A stretch of 50,726 bases of DNA from Sphingobacterium sp. (GCA_029239355.1 JAQZAZ010000024.1:1-50726), one strand, 5' to 3'; numbered from the stretch's first letter, positions 1 to 9,600 are shown. A program made the numbers and translations. Notes: generated by a model from the sequence alone, not told the origin.

Positions 1-456
1 AATCTGTATACCAGCATATAAAATAGTATAGCCAATTACCCTTGCTCTGGTCGACTCCAGCCGTGGAAAGATTAGGTTGAGTACGATACCTGACAAAAGA
101 GCACATGTCATCCCCTGTAAAAATTGGCCGATTAGAAATATTGTCCAATTTCTGCTATAGAAGCAGATCAAGGCACATATCCCATTGATGGCGAGGGCCA
201 GGAGCAAATAGCCCCGGGAAGCAAAGCGTTTTACGATGCGAACATCTAGCGCCAGGAAAGTTACGGTCGAGCCATAAATAACCACCATTCCGTATTGCAT
301 GGCCGTAGCATCGATACCGTAGAATCCCATAATGGTTACAGGACTGCTATATAAGGCAAAACAGCAAAGTGATGTCATCAATATCGCAAAGATAACCGCT
401 CGTGCGAGACCTTCCGAGACCCAGTATTTAAATAAAGGTATTTTATGTGCTTGCAT
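1..456 (-). CDS. MFS-type efflux transporter, N-terminal part (cut by window start)
   Basis: This is the first 152 codons of an inner-membrane transporter; the rest lies beyond base 1. The protein opens with a short basic cytoplasmic stretch (MQAHKIPLFKYW) and then shows alternating hydrophobic helices and short loops typical of a major facilitator. The adaptor gene stops 2 bp before this ATG, so the two are almost certainly cotranslated. An MFS pump after a HlyD-like adaptor and a TolC-like channel is the usual EmrAB-TolC layout, which exports drugs or other small hydrophobic compounds. No substrate can be read from the fragment, and the helix count (12 or 14) cannot be determined here. Confidence 0.75.
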   Translation of the reverse strand, partial: MQAHKIPLFKYWVSEGLARAVIFAILMTSLCCFALYSSPVTIMGFYGIDATAMQYGMVVIYGSTVTFLALDVRIVKRFASRGYLLLALAINGICALICFYSRNWTIFLIGQFLQGMTCALLSGIVLNLIFPRLESTRARVIGYTILYAGIQI

Positions 457-458
457 AG

Positions 459-1505
459 TTATTTCTTTAAAACATAAACATTGGCATTCATTCCTGGCGA
501 GAGTTTAGATAGCATCTCCGATTTATCGGTCAATTTAATTCTGACGGGGATGCGTTGGATGATTTTTACAAAATTACCCGTAGCGTTATCCGGTGGCAAC
601 AACGAGTAACGTGCTCCTGTCGTTGGCGAAAGAGATTCGATTACTCCAGAGAATACTTCTTCGGGGTAAGCGTCTGTTTCTATAGCAACCCGCTGTCCGA
701 TATGAAATGACTTGATCTGTGTTTCTTTGAAATTAGCGATTACCCATTTTTTTTCGGCCTCATTAAGCAAAAAAGCCAATGTTTGTCCCGGCTGCACAAG
801 CTGTCCTTGTTGAATGGTTTTCTTACCAATACGACCGTCAAAAGGTGCCGTTATTACGGTGTACCGAAGATCAAGTTCTTGTCGCTCCAATAGCGCCGTT
901 TTAATATTTATTTCAGCGGCAATTGCAGCCCGCTGAGCTTGTATATCCTTGAGTTTTGATTTGGCGGCCTCAAGAGAAGCTATTGTCTGGGCATAGTCAG
1001 ATTGTTGGCTCAGTAGTGTTGTATTCACGAGGTCAAACTTTTGTTGTGTGGTTGATTCATCTGCCAGCAGGTTTTTATATCGTTCAAACTCTTTGCGTTG
1101 TTGCTCTAATTTTGCCTGGACCCCCATTAATTGGGCACTGATTACAGCAATGTTTTTGGATTGTGTCTCTTCACTTGCCGCCAAGATCGGCAGTTTCGTA
1201 CGCGAACTTAACAACTCGGCTGCAGCGGCCTTCTGTTTGAGTCGATACTCATCTTTTTCAATCAATACAAGTGTATCGCCTTGATGTACCTGTTGGTTAT
1301 CGTTGTAATAAATTTTACTGATATATCCACCCACTTTGGCACTTATGGGCGATAAGTAGGCATCTATTTGTGCATCATTTGTCTGCTCATACTGTAAATT
1401 TCGCCACAGGTAGAGCATTGCCCAGCCTAGCATGCCCGTAAGCAAGACAATACCAAAGTACTTCGTGGAGATGACCACGACCTTATCTATTCTATTCTTA
1501 TTCAT
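459..1505 (-). CDS. HlyD/EmrA-family efflux adaptor (membrane fusion protein)
   Basis: Periplasmic adaptor linking an inner-membrane pump to an outer-membrane channel. The 348-residue protein has an N-terminal membrane anchor (about residues 15-33), then a biotinyl/lipoyl-like half-motif (IDAYLSPISAKVGGYISKIY, about 47-66). A long coiled-coil hairpin rich in Q, K and E follows (about 85-210), then the second lipoyl half (TVITAPFDGRIGKKTIQQGQ, about 216-235) and a beta-barrel domain. Length and order match EmrA/HlyD. It lies 13 bp downstream of the TolC-like gene and 2 bp upstream of the transporter, giving a complete tripartite exporter. Substrate unknown. Confidence 0.92.
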   Translation of the reverse strand: MNKNRIDKVVVISTKYFGIVLLTGMLGWAMLYLWRNLQYEQTNDAQIDAYLSPISAKVGGYISKIYYNDNQQVHQGDTLVLIEKDEYRLKQKAAAAELLSSRTKLPILAASEETQSKNIAVISAQLMGVQAKLEQQRKEFERYKNLLADESTTQQKFDLVNTTLLSQQSDYAQTIASLEAAKSKLKDIQAQRAAIAAEINIKTALLERQELDLRYTVITAPFDGRIGKKTIQQGQLVQPGQTLAFLLNEAEKKWVIANFKETQIKSFHIGQRVAIETDAYPEEVFSGVIESLSPTTGARYSLLPPDNATGNFVKIIQRIPVRIKLTDKSEMLSKLSPGMNANVYVLKK

Positions 1506-1518
1506 TATCTGATATCTT

Positions 1519-2853
1519 TTAAAGTATCCCTGTTATCGCCAACAATTGGATGTGGTTTAGTTTTAATTCGACCAACGCAGATATGTGGTTAAACTTGGCT
1601 TCGAGCAACGCATTTTCTGCTTCTAATAGATCCGTCAGCATGGACTCCTGATTGAGGTAACTGTTTTTGATGACCCGGACAGTTTCGGTGTTTTGCGCGA
1701 TGTTTTTCTCAGCTGTTATTACCTGTTGTTGAGCCTGTTCGCGTTGTAGAAATGCCTGTCTGATCTTCAGGTTAACCTCTTCCTGTTTGATCTGCATGAC
1801 TGACTTTTGTTCCTCGATATGTATGTTGGCCTGTGCGACAGCATGTTTACTTTTGAATGCATTGTCAATAGACCATTGCATTTTGAGCCCCGTCTGCCCA
1901 AATCCCCATAAATTATTGCTATATGGATAGAATGAGATCTGCGGATAGGTGTAGCTATAGTTCGAGTATAAGTAGAGCTTTGGCCGTGTGGCAGATTTCA
2001 CTTGTCTTAGTTTTAATTCACTGGTTTTGATAGTGGATTCAATGATTTTAAATTCCTGAGACTCTTGTTGGGCAATGCCAACATAATCACCGTATGTATG
2101 TACATCCTGCAGATCAGGGTTCATGTCTTCTTGAAGTGCTATCTGAAGTGATTCCATTTCGCCGCGGCCCATGAGCACATTCAGTTTCTGTTTCGTAAGG
2201 TCAATTCTTTTGAGTACTTCTGACCGGCGGAGTTCTAAATTGTCCAATTTAACAGCAATTCGCAGCACATCACTCTTTAAGACAATTCCATTCTTGTAGA
2301 GATGTTCGATTGTCGATAGCTGGCGTTGTTCAGCGGATATTTCGGCAGAAATAAATTCCTTGAATTTTATGAATTTGTATAGTTCATAATAAGCGACAGC
2401 AGTTATATACTTTAGATTGCTGTGCTGCAATTCATATTCAAATTGCATGGCCAACTTTTCCTCCTTTTTTAGCTGAATATTTCTTTTATCGAGACCACCG
2501 TTGTAAAGATTGAGGTTTAGATTGTAACCCAGCCCATAGCCATAACCGGATACCGGCACATCCTGTGGAGCAGAGAATAGTCCTTCTGGATACAGGAGAA
2601 ATTTAGTGTTGAGTTTAAAATCCCCGTTGAGAGAAATCGTAGGTAAATACTGATCTTTCGCCTCAATAATGGCAAGAGAAGCAGCTACACCCTTGAGACC
2701 CTGTAACTGTAGCTGGTGGTTATGGGAAGCTATCGACTCCCATATTTCTGCCAGGTTCATAGGCTGTACCGTATCTCTTACCTGGCCGTTGGCGGACCGT
2801 AAAAAGAAAAATATGCCCACACCAATAGAAACAAGAGAAAGATCCCGCCTCAT
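1519..2853 (-). CDS. TolC-family outer-membrane efflux protein
   Basis: Outer-membrane channel of the tripartite exporter. The 444-residue protein has an N-terminal signal sequence (about residues 1-24) and then two repeats of long amphipathic helices separated by strand segments (for example LSGYGYGLGYNLNLN-like strands near residue 110 and YSYTYPQISFYPYSNN near 300), the duplicated OEP architecture of TolC. The length is usual for Bacteroidota members. Its ATG overlaps the stop of the 82-residue gene in an ATGA junction, and an AAAGGAG ribosome site sits 7 bases upstream, which fixes this start. Confidence 0.92.
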   Translation of the reverse strand: MRRDLSLVSIGVGIFFFLRSANGQVRDTVQPMNLAEIWESIASHNHQLQLQGLKGVAASLAIIEAKDQYLPTISLNGDFKLNTKFLLYPEGLFSAPQDVPVSGYGYGLGYNLNLNLYNGGLDKRNIQLKKEEKLAMQFEYELQHSNLKYITAVAYYELYKFIKFKEFISAEISAEQRQLSTIEHLYKNGIVLKSDVLRIAVKLDNLELRRSEVLKRIDLTKQKLNVLMGRGEMESLQIALQEDMNPDLQDVHTYGDYVGIAQQESQEFKIIESTIKTSELKLRQVKSATRPKLYLYSNYSYTYPQISFYPYSNNLWGFGQTGLKMQWSIDNAFKSKHAVAQANIHIEEQKSVMQIKQEEVNLKIRQAFLQREQAQQQVITAEKNIAQNTETVRVIKNSYLNQESMLTDLLEAENALLEAKFNHISALVELKLNHIQLLAITGIL

Positions 2854-3098
2854 TTCTTTACTCCTTTAAAAACAACATGCTGTTGCTTGACGCTATGCCG
2901 TTTTTCGGCATATTTCTTCCAGGTCCGCCTCAATTCATGGAGAACGACGGACAGATCCCCCATCGGAAATAGGGGGAATAGATACATACCTGCGTAGTTG
3001 AAGTATAGCCTGTTCACTTGTCTATCGTCATCGGCAATCGGGTCAGCCGAGTGCTCAGAGACGACTTTCGCAATAATTTTTTGTACTTTTTCTTTCAT
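2850..3098 (-). CDS. Small hypothetical protein leading the efflux operon
   Basis: I do not recognise this 82-residue protein. It has no signal peptide; a charged N-terminal helix (residues 1-15) is followed by a short aromatic, hydrophobic centre (YFNYAGMYLFPLFPMGDLSV, about 33-52) and a strongly basic tail. Its stop overlaps the TolC-like ATG by four bases, and it is the first gene after a perfect -7 promoter box, so it is very likely expressed as part of the efflux operon. The tight coupling argues that it is real. A regulatory or assembly role is possible but not shown. Confidence 0.6.
   Translation of the reverse strand: MKEKVQKIIAKVVSEHSADPIADDDRQVNRLYFNYAGMYLFPLFPMGDLSVVLHELRRTWKKYAEKRHSVKQQHVVFKGVKK
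2861..2867 (-). promoter_or_regulatory. Strong ribosome binding site for the TolC-like gene
   Basis: On the minus strand AAAGGAG lies 7 bases before the ATG at 2853, inside the last codons of the upstream 82-residue gene. Shine-Dalgarno sites this good are uncommon in Bacteroidota. It supports both the chosen start and translational coupling through the ATGA overlap. Confidence 0.6.
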
Positions 3099-3121
3099 GA
3101 TAACCTTGTTTAACTATACGA

Positions 3122-3129
3122 CAAAGTTA
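3122..3129 (-). promoter_or_regulatory. Bacteroidota -7 promoter element for the efflux operon
   Basis: On the minus strand the sequence reads TAACTTTG, an exact match to TAnnTTTG used by the primary sigma factor of Bacteroidota. It is 24 bases upstream of the small leading gene's ATG, giving a very short leader. No TTTG element is found at the usual -33 distance, which suggests dependence on an activator. Confidence 0.55.
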
Positions 3130-3156
3130 TCGGGAAAGATGCTGTTGGATTTTATA

Positions 3157-3186
3157 TAATTGGCCTAAATTTGGCCGAATCTGGCC
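3157..3186 (-). promoter_or_regulatory. Three phased GGCCA half-sites, likely activator operator
   Basis: On the minus strand GGCCAGATT, GGCCAAATT and GGCCAATTA occur in direct order, with GGCCA cores at 3182-3186, 3172-3176 and 3161-3165. The 10 and 11 bp spacing puts all three on one face of the helix. They sit about 30-60 bp upstream of the -7 box of the efflux operon, where a class I/II activator such as an AraC-family protein would bind. The regulator is not in the window. Confidence 0.4.
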
Positions 3187-3192
3187 AATATA

Positions 3193-3600
3193 TTATTTCA
3201 GTTTTTGTTCCACCACGCGTAGGCGCTTTCGCCAGGTCATCATCTGAGGGTCGTCATAGACCGGGTCACCAAGATTGTCCAGCAAGCCCAATGCTTTGGC
3301 TAAATTTTCACTTAGATCAGCAGATTTTCGATTTGTTTTTTTCCACTCGCGCTGATTCTCTTTGATCTCTTTTTCAAAAGCATGGAGCGCCTTTTTTATG
3401 ATCTGATGTTCTTTTTTGTAATCTTTTTGCTTACGAAAAAGGACCATCAATCGATTGTAGGCATCCACATTTAGCCTATCTTTTGTGATAATAGCCCGAT
3501 AATCTTTTATTGCTTCTTCGGTACAACCATCTGATTCCAATGATCTCGCCCTCTTCAGCTGCGCATTAATTGAGATTCGTGTAGCTGTAGTGTCCACCAT
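3193..3600 (-). CDS. TPR-repeat protein, cytoplasmic
   Basis: A 135-residue soluble protein without a signal peptide. Residues about 12-80 form two tetratricopeptide-like helix pairs (SLESDGCTEEAIKDYRAIIT, then DRLNVDAYNRLMVLFRKQKD) with the small and aromatic residues expected of TPR units, followed by a charged helical tail ending in a WRKRLRVVEQKLK-like helix. TPR proteins mediate protein contacts; no partner can be named. It lies on the same strand as the efflux operon, but the promoter box between them indicates separate expression. The phased operator ends just past its stop codon. Confidence 0.65.
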   Translation of the reverse strand: MVDTTATRISINAQLKRARSLESDGCTEEAIKDYRAIITKDRLNVDAYNRLMVLFRKQKDYKKEHQIIKKALHAFEKEIKENQREWKKTNRKSADLSENLAKALGLLDNLGDPVYDDPQMMTWRKRLRVVEQKLK

Positions 3601-3765
3601 TTTTTATTGGATTTATTCATAGATATAACAAAACAGTGGTATCGATAGTTTATAAATACAAAATTTTTCAGAGAAGTGACCTTTACCGCATCTCGCACAA
3701 GCTTTTAATCTATTCAAAAAAGACAAATAAATAAAAACACTATAATGTTCTCTTAGTAAAAACCT

Positions 3766-3773
3766 TATATTTG
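3766..3773 (+). promoter_or_regulatory. Candidate -7 promoter element for the beta-barrel protein gene
   Basis: TATATTTG matches TAnnTTTG exactly and lies 129 bases before the ATG at 3903. No clear TTTG is present at the -33 distance. The 302 bp between the flanking genes (3601-3902) shows no other feature I can support. Confidence 0.35.
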
Positions 3774-3902
3774 CCTCTTGTGTTCTTAATGAGATAAAAT
3801 AAGTCCTATTAAATAACGTTATTGGGATAAAGGAATTTAGACATGCTACGGTTTGGGTTTGTTTATCTACGTCAATGGGCTGGATCAGTTTAAAGTATCA
3901 AC

Positions 3903-4622
3903 ATGAAACATCACTACCTAGTTACACTTATCATCGGAATATTGACGATGTCGGGATTAAAAGCACAGGAAAATACCAATTTAATTAAATTAAATATCTT
4001 ACCATTGGCGGCTGGCAATGTTGCATTCGAATATGAAAAGGCGATTCAGCAACGCATATCACTAAATGCGACATTAAGTCTTCGTCCTAAATCTGGGCTT
4101 CCCTTCCGCTCGATATGGGAATCTGCTATTGAGGATCCAAATGACATTCTGGGGGGAGCGAAATTTGGAGCATTTTCCTTTACGCCGGAAATACGCTTCT
4201 ATCTCGGTAATAACGATGCTCTCAGAGGATTCTACTTTGCTCCTTTTGTAAAATATGCACGGTATAGCCTCAGCACCATACTGTCGGTTGAAGAGCCAGA
4301 TTACCAAAAGGAAGTTCCGATTTCGGGTGCCTTAAATGCCTTGACAGCCGGACTAGCTATTGGTAGCCAATGGCGTCTCGGCGAGCATATCTATCTAGAT
4401 TGGCGAATTATTGGTCCTAACTACGGATTTAACAACGGTACGTTTGAGAGGAAAATCCAATTAAATGCCGATGAACAAGAGGAACTGCGTAAACAATTGG
4501 AGGATTTTGATATTGATGTGTTAGACCTCAAAAAAGAAGTTGATTCTGACGGGGTCACGCTTAAGACAAAAGGCCCATTCGCTGGGATTCGTACCGCCTT
4601 ATCTTTGGGTTACCGATTTTAG
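3903..4622 (+). CDS. Outer-membrane beta-barrel protein (DUF3575-like)
   Basis: A 239-residue exported protein. Residues 1-21 form a signal peptide ending in GLKAQ, the common Bacteroidota cleavage context. The mature part opens with LIKLNILPLAAGNVAFEYEKA and continues with alternating strands (SFTPEIRFYLG, RGFYFAPFVKYARYSL, AIGSQWRLG, YLDWRIIGPNYGF), ending in an aromatic strand (ALSLGYRF), the signature of a small outer-membrane barrel. An acidic helical insert near residues 185-215 interrupts the strands. The pattern resembles DUF3575 proteins, whose function is unknown. It stands alone. Confidence 0.75.
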   Translation: MKHHYLVTLIIGILTMSGLKAQENTNLIKLNILPLAAGNVAFEYEKAIQQRISLNATLSLRPKSGLPFRSIWESAIEDPNDILGGAKFGAFSFTPEIRFYLGNNDALRGFYFAPFVKYARYSLSTILSVEEPDYQKEVPISGALNALTAGLAIGSQWRLGEHIYLDWRIIGPNYGFNNGTFERKIQLNADEQEELRKQLEDFDIDVLDLKKEVDSDGVTLKTKGPFAGIRTALSLGYRF

Positions 4623-5055
4623 CAGCGATCGATTTCGTGCATATGGTTATCCAGCCGAGCTTTCTCAGGTATTTTTCGGCTTATTCGCTACATTTCAGAG
4701 CTACATTTTCTCATTTGCAATGCTCAAGGTAGCATATTAAAAGTATTCGGAGCAAAAAAAGTGTTTTTATATTACGAACTTCTTTTTTTATTAATTATTA
4801 AGAGGATTTTTTTGTTTTTTTGAATGAAATATCACTGTTCAGAACAAAAACTATTATTTTCTTTACAAAATTCCTGCTAGTATTTACCTTTCTTATTTTA
4901 TATCCTATTTATTCATGTTTTTATGAGGGTATTTTTTTATGTGTCTTTTGTTTTGCGTTTTTTTTGTCATTTATATGTTTATCCTATTATTGTTTTTGCT
5001 TTTTTACCTTATTTAAGTTAATAAAAGTGTTAATATTTATTATTTGTAAACATAT

Positions 5056-5075
5056 AATATGATATATATCATATT
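5056..5075. promoter_or_regulatory. 20-bp perfect palindrome with Fnr-like core
   Basis: AATATGATATATATCATATT is its own reverse complement. The inner part, ATGAT-N4-ATCAT, differs from the Fnr box TTGAT-N4-ATCAA only in the outermost base of each arm. It lies about 255 bp upstream of the nitrate transporter, which is distant for direct activation unless the leader is long. A Crp/Fnr-family regulator site is plausible; chance palindromy in AT-rich DNA is the alternative. Confidence 0.35.
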
Positions 5076-5095
5076 TTTTTGATAAATTTGATTGA

Positions 5096-5143
5096 AAAAT
5101 CATAAAATACTATGATTTTAGTATAAAATTCATTGTATTTTAT
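5096..5143. repeat. Two consecutive perfect AT-rich inverted repeats
   Basis: The first pairs AAAATCATA (5096-5104) with TATGATTTT (5111-5119) around a 6-base spacer. The second pairs ATAAAAT (5123-5129) with ATTTTAT (5137-5143) around 7 bases. They lie just after the 20-bp palindrome. They could be regulator sites or weak hairpins in a leader; low sequence complexity makes chance matches likely too. Confidence 0.35.
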
Positions 5144-5328
5144 GCTATATTTTTATGTTTTTATCAATTTAATAAATAAAAATATGGTAAATATGAATAA
5201 TTAGTGTGTAATAAACAGTTTTTGTTATCCAAAAATAGATTACACAGATGTGATTTGACATAAAAAGTATTAAAAAAGAAAATATTGCTATGTAATTACC
5301 ATTTCATCAACCATAAACTTACAAAACC

Positions 5329-6639
5329 ATGAACCAACAACTTCAGCCCCTTGACAAGCTCCGTGTCTTTTCTTTCAAAGGCATACAGATGCGCACCTTT
5401 CACATTACCTGGATTACATTCTTTTTCTGTTTTTTTGGATGGTTTGGCGTTGCGCCACTCATGCCATTGGTCCGCGAACAACTTGGACTGAGTAAAAGCG
5501 AAGTCGGTAATATCATTATCGCTTCTGTTTCCGCTACTATTGTTGCACGATTATTTGTTGGAAAACTGTGTGACACTTTGGGACCAAGGCTTTCCTATAC
5601 CATCCTCTTGGTGGCTGGTTCTATTCCTGTCATGCTTATTGGTCTGAGTAATAGCTACGAATCATTTTTAATGTTTAGATTTTTCATCGGTATTATTGGT
5701 GCTTCGTTTGTGATTACTCAATTTCATACGTCAATGATGTTCGCTCCCAATATCATTGGGACAGCAAATGCCGTGACCGGTGGCTGGGGAAATCTTGGTG
5801 GGGGCGTTACCAATTTAGTTATGCCGCTTATAGCAGCGACATTTGCTGGAATGGGCTTTGTGAGTCATTCAGATTCCTGGCGAATCGCAATGGTAGTTCC
5901 TGGAATTATTCTACTTATCATGGCTTGGATTTACTACCGTTATACGACAGATACGCCTAATGGTAACTTTAATGACCTTCCTGCAGATAGACGGTCCTAT
6001 TCGAAAAAAAATGGTTCATTTTTACTAGCATTAAAAGATTATCGAGTCTGGGTACTGACTCTTGCTTATGCGGCCTGTTTCGGAATAGAAATCACTGTAG
6101 ACAATGTTGCAGCAACTTTTTTTATTGATCGTTTTGACACGGGAATCATTGTAGCGGGAGCATTGGCCAGCATATTTGGCGGTATGAATCTTTTTGCCCG
6201 TGCATTGGGCGGTATGGTAAGTGATAAAGTAGGAAAAACTTATGGGATCAAGGGTAAGGGGGTACTTCTTGGTCTATTGTTGCTCTTGGAAGGCATAGGT
6301 ATCAGCCTTTTTTCCACATCCAATACCTTGGCGCTGGCGATTATTACCATGCTGCTTTTTGCCCTCTTCCTAAAGATGGCAAACGGATGTACTTACGGCA
6401 TTGTACCTTTTATCAATAAGGATAATATCGGTAGTGTAAGCGGGATTGTCGGAGCTGGCGGCAATATCGGTGCGATGTTGGTTGGCTTTCTTTTCAAATC
6501 CGAAACCTTGAGTTATGCTGACGCTTTTCAATACATTGGTATCGGTGTGTTATTGATCGGATGCACAGTTTTACTTGTCCGTTTCCGCCCGAAAAGCCAA
6601 ACAGCTATTCAAGCTGTCTCGCTAGAAGTGCAAAACTAG
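5329..6639 (+). CDS. Nitrate/nitrite transporter, MFS NarK/NasA type
   Basis: Inner-membrane importer of nitrate, possibly also an exporter of nitrite. The 436-residue protein shows about 12 hydrophobic helices. The MFS helix 2-3 loop motif is present (ARLFVGKLCDTLGPR, about residues 72-86). The nitrate signature is clear: FHTSMMFAPNIIGTANAV followed by GGWGNLGGGV (about 133-160), with a second glycine-rich helix late in the protein (SGIVGAGGNIGAM). It starts the nitrate unit and ends 9 bp before the nitrate reductase, so the genes form an operon. The C-terminus is short and soluble. Confidence 0.93.
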   Translation: MNQQLQPLDKLRVFSFKGIQMRTFHITWITFFFCFFGWFGVAPLMPLVREQLGLSKSEVGNIIIASVSATIVARLFVGKLCDTLGPRLSYTILLVAGSIPVMLIGLSNSYESFLMFRFFIGIIGASFVITQFHTSMMFAPNIIGTANAVTGGWGNLGGGVTNLVMPLIAATFAGMGFVSHSDSWRIAMVVPGIILLIMAWIYYRYTTDTPNGNFNDLPADRRSYSKKNGSFLLALKDYRVWVLTLAYAACFGIEITVDNVAATFFIDRFDTGIIVAGALASIFGGMNLFARALGGMVSDKVGKTYGIKGKGVLLGLLLLLEGIGISLFSTSNTLALAIITMLLFALFLKMANGCTYGIVPFINKDNIGSVSGIVGAGGNIGAMLVGFLFKSETLSYADAFQYIGIGVLLIGCTVLLVRFRPKSQTAIQAVSLEVQN

Positions 6640-6648
6640 TATATTGGT

Positions 6649-9600
6649 ATGAACAAAAAATTGAACAACGTTTACAAAAGCACTTGCTGCTACTGCGGAG
6701 TAGGCTGTGGAGTAGAAATAACCGTAGAAAAAAATCAGCTGATTTCTGTTGCTGGTGATACCCAACATCCAGTCAACCAGGGAAAGCTATGCAGTAAAGG
6801 AATGAATTTGCAATATACGGTAAACGACCGCACTGATAGGTTGCTTTATCCGCAAATGCGTTATCATCGCTCTGCTCCCCTACAGCGTGTTTCCTGGGAT
6901 GACGCGATGGAACGAACAGCGGCCGTATTTCGTGCCCTGATTGCAAAATACGGCCCCGACTCTGTCGCATTCTATGCCTCAGGGCAATGTCTCACCGAGG
7001 AATATTATATTCTTAATAAGCTCGTTAAAGGGTTTATCGGCACAAATAATATTGATACAAACTCTCGTCTATGCATGAGCAGCGCAGTTGCAGCGTACAA
7101 AAAGACACTGGGCGAAGACAGTGTACCGATCTGCTACGATGATATCGAAATCGCAGACTGCTTTTTGGTCACAGGAGCCAACCCTGCTTGGTGTCATCCT
7201 ATCCTTTGGAGGCGTGTCGAGGCCCATAAAGCCAAGAATCCAGAGACCAAAATTATTGTTATCGATCCCCGGGTTACCGATACTTGCGCCTTGGCAGATC
7301 TACATTTGCAGATCAATCCCGGAACGGACATCGTTCTCAACTATGCATTGGGAAGATTGCTCATTGAGCAGGGAGATGTGGATCTTGATTTTATAGAACA
7401 TCATACCGAAGGTTACGCGCCATACAAAGAACGGGTTTTTGAACGCACCTTATTGGAATCTGCAGCGATTTGCGGTGTTGCAGCCGAAGATATCGAGCGT
7501 GCTGCCAGTTATATTGGCGAATCCAAAAGCTTTTTGAGCATGTGGACAATGGGACTCAACCAGAGCGTAGTGGGTGTCAACAAGAACCTAAGCCTAATTG
7601 CGCTTAATTTGATCACTGGAAAGATTGGTAAACCTGGGAGTGGCCCATTTTCCCTTACTGGACAGCCCAATGCTATGGGTGGCCGAGAAGTCGGCGGCCT
7701 GGCAAATCTTCTGCCCGCCCATCGGGACATGGACAACAAAACGCATCGCGACGAACTGCAGCAATTCTGGTCCGGTACGATCATAAGTGGAAAGCCTGGG
7801 CTTACCGCTACAGAGATGTTTGAAGCATTGGCAGATGGGCGGCTCAAAGCAATTTGGATACTTTGTACCAATCCATTGACCAGTATGCCCAACGTACGTT
7901 TGGTCGAAAAGGCCTTGCATAAAGCCAAATTTGTCGTTGTGCAAGAGATCTCCAATAAACCTCAGACTTTAGCCTTTGCCGATGTTATTCTTCCTGCTGC
8001 TGCGTGGGCTGAGAAAGAGGGTACAATGACCAACTCGGAGCGAAGGATCAGTCACCTGCATAAGGCTATAGATCCACCTGGTGAAGCTCGCCCAGATGCA
8101 GAGATCTTTTCCCTATTTGCAGAGAAAATGGGCTTTAAGGGGTTTGCATATCAAACACCCCAGGATATCTATAAAGAACATGTGCAATTGACAGTCGGGA
8201 CAAGCATCACGGTACAGGGCTTGGATTATACGCTTATTGACAGCCTGAATACCGTACAGTGGCCTTTCAACTTGGATAAGAAAAAGGGAACTGCGCGTTT
8301 ATTCGTGGACAACAAATTCCATACGGTAAGCGGCCGTGCGCAATTGCATAGCCCGCCAGTTCAGTATCTTAGCGAAATGCCTGACCTGAATTTCCCGTTT
8401 ATTCTCACCACCGGTCGCATACGTGACCAATGGCATACCATGTCAAAAACCGGTAAAGTCAGTAAACTCAACCAACACATTGAAAATGCATTTTTGGAAA
8501 TTCATCCAAGCGATGCTGCATCGCTTGATCTCAGGGATGGTCAATTGACCAATATCTACTCCCTCCGTGGAGAGGTTCGTGTCAGGGCACGTGTCAGCAA
8601 CAGCATTAAACCCGGCGTTGTGTTCCTTCCCATGCATTGGGGGAAAATATTGGGGTCCGACCTAAATCGGGCCAACAATCTAACTAATGATTTAGTCGAT
8701 CCTATCTCCAAAGAGCCCGACTTCAAATTCTGTGCGGTACGTGTTGAAAAACATATTAAGAAAAAAGAGCGTATCGTTATTATTGGCGCAGGCGCAGGTG
8801 CGCATGGTTTTGTTCGGTCATTTCGCGAGTTGAACGGAGACGATGAGATCGTTATCTTTAGCAATGAAAATACACCTTTTTACAATCGCGTCATGTTGCC
8901 TCATTACGTCAGCGGCGAACTCAAGTGGGAACAACTTGTCAAGATGCAAGATGCTGAAGAAGCTGCATTAAGAATACAGCATATTCGTGCTGTACAGGTT
9001 ACTGCTATCGATCGTGACAAGAAGTGTGTCTACGATTCCAGGGGGATAAAAACCAACTATGATGTACTGATTCTCGCTACCGGTAGCCGGCCTAGCCTGC
9101 CCAGGCACGTGCCGCAACTACCCGGCATTTTTACGATGAGGAGCAGAACGGACGCTGACCGTCTCATTAAATATCTTCCGAAGGAGGCGCATGTTGTTAT
9201 CGTCGGTGGTGGCTTATTGGGGCTGGAAATGGCAGCTTCACTTCGTGAAAACGGAACAAAGATTACCATTATACAACGGGTTTCGCGTTTTCTAAATAGG
9301 CAATTGGATCCATTGGGAAGCCAGCTCCTCCATGAGCAGATGGTAGACCTTGGTTGCGATATATTTTATAACGATGAAGTGCAACTCTACTGCGGGCGCA
9401 ATAAACTGACTAAAATTGAATTAAAAAGTGGTCGACAGATCAAATGCGACGCTGTCATTTTGGCCATTGGTACTACCCCTAATATCGAATTGGCTAAAGA
9501 GGCAAATTTGCTATGCCAACGCGGCGTAGTTGTCGATCAGCATATGAAAACTAGCGATTCAGCAATTTATGCAATCGGTGAGATTGCCGAATTTGAAGGT

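Larger units (their letters stand above)
4623..5328 (+). other. AT-rich intergenic region upstream of the nitrate genes
   Basis: About 700 bp with no convincing gene. From roughly 4770 to 5060 the plus strand is strongly T-rich, which produces an 80-codon open frame (4820-5062) of mostly F, L, I, Y and C residues; I regard it as compositional. From 5056 on there are several perfect dyads, listed separately. No exact TAnnTTTG box is found close to the transporter start at 5329, so the promoter is unresolved. Confidence 0.6.

Noticed and set aside
4820..5062. 80-codon open frame rich in F, L, I, Y and C
   Set aside because: The plus strand is T-rich here, which yields such codons without selection. 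There is no ribosome site or recognisable domain.
5250..5266. TGTGA half-site close to the nitrate transporter start
   Set aside because: The second half does not match TCACA, so it is not a credible Crp dyad.
7509..7955. Long minus-strand open frames inside the nitrate reductase gene
   Set aside because: They lie fully within a clearly coding region on the other strand and show no protein-family features.
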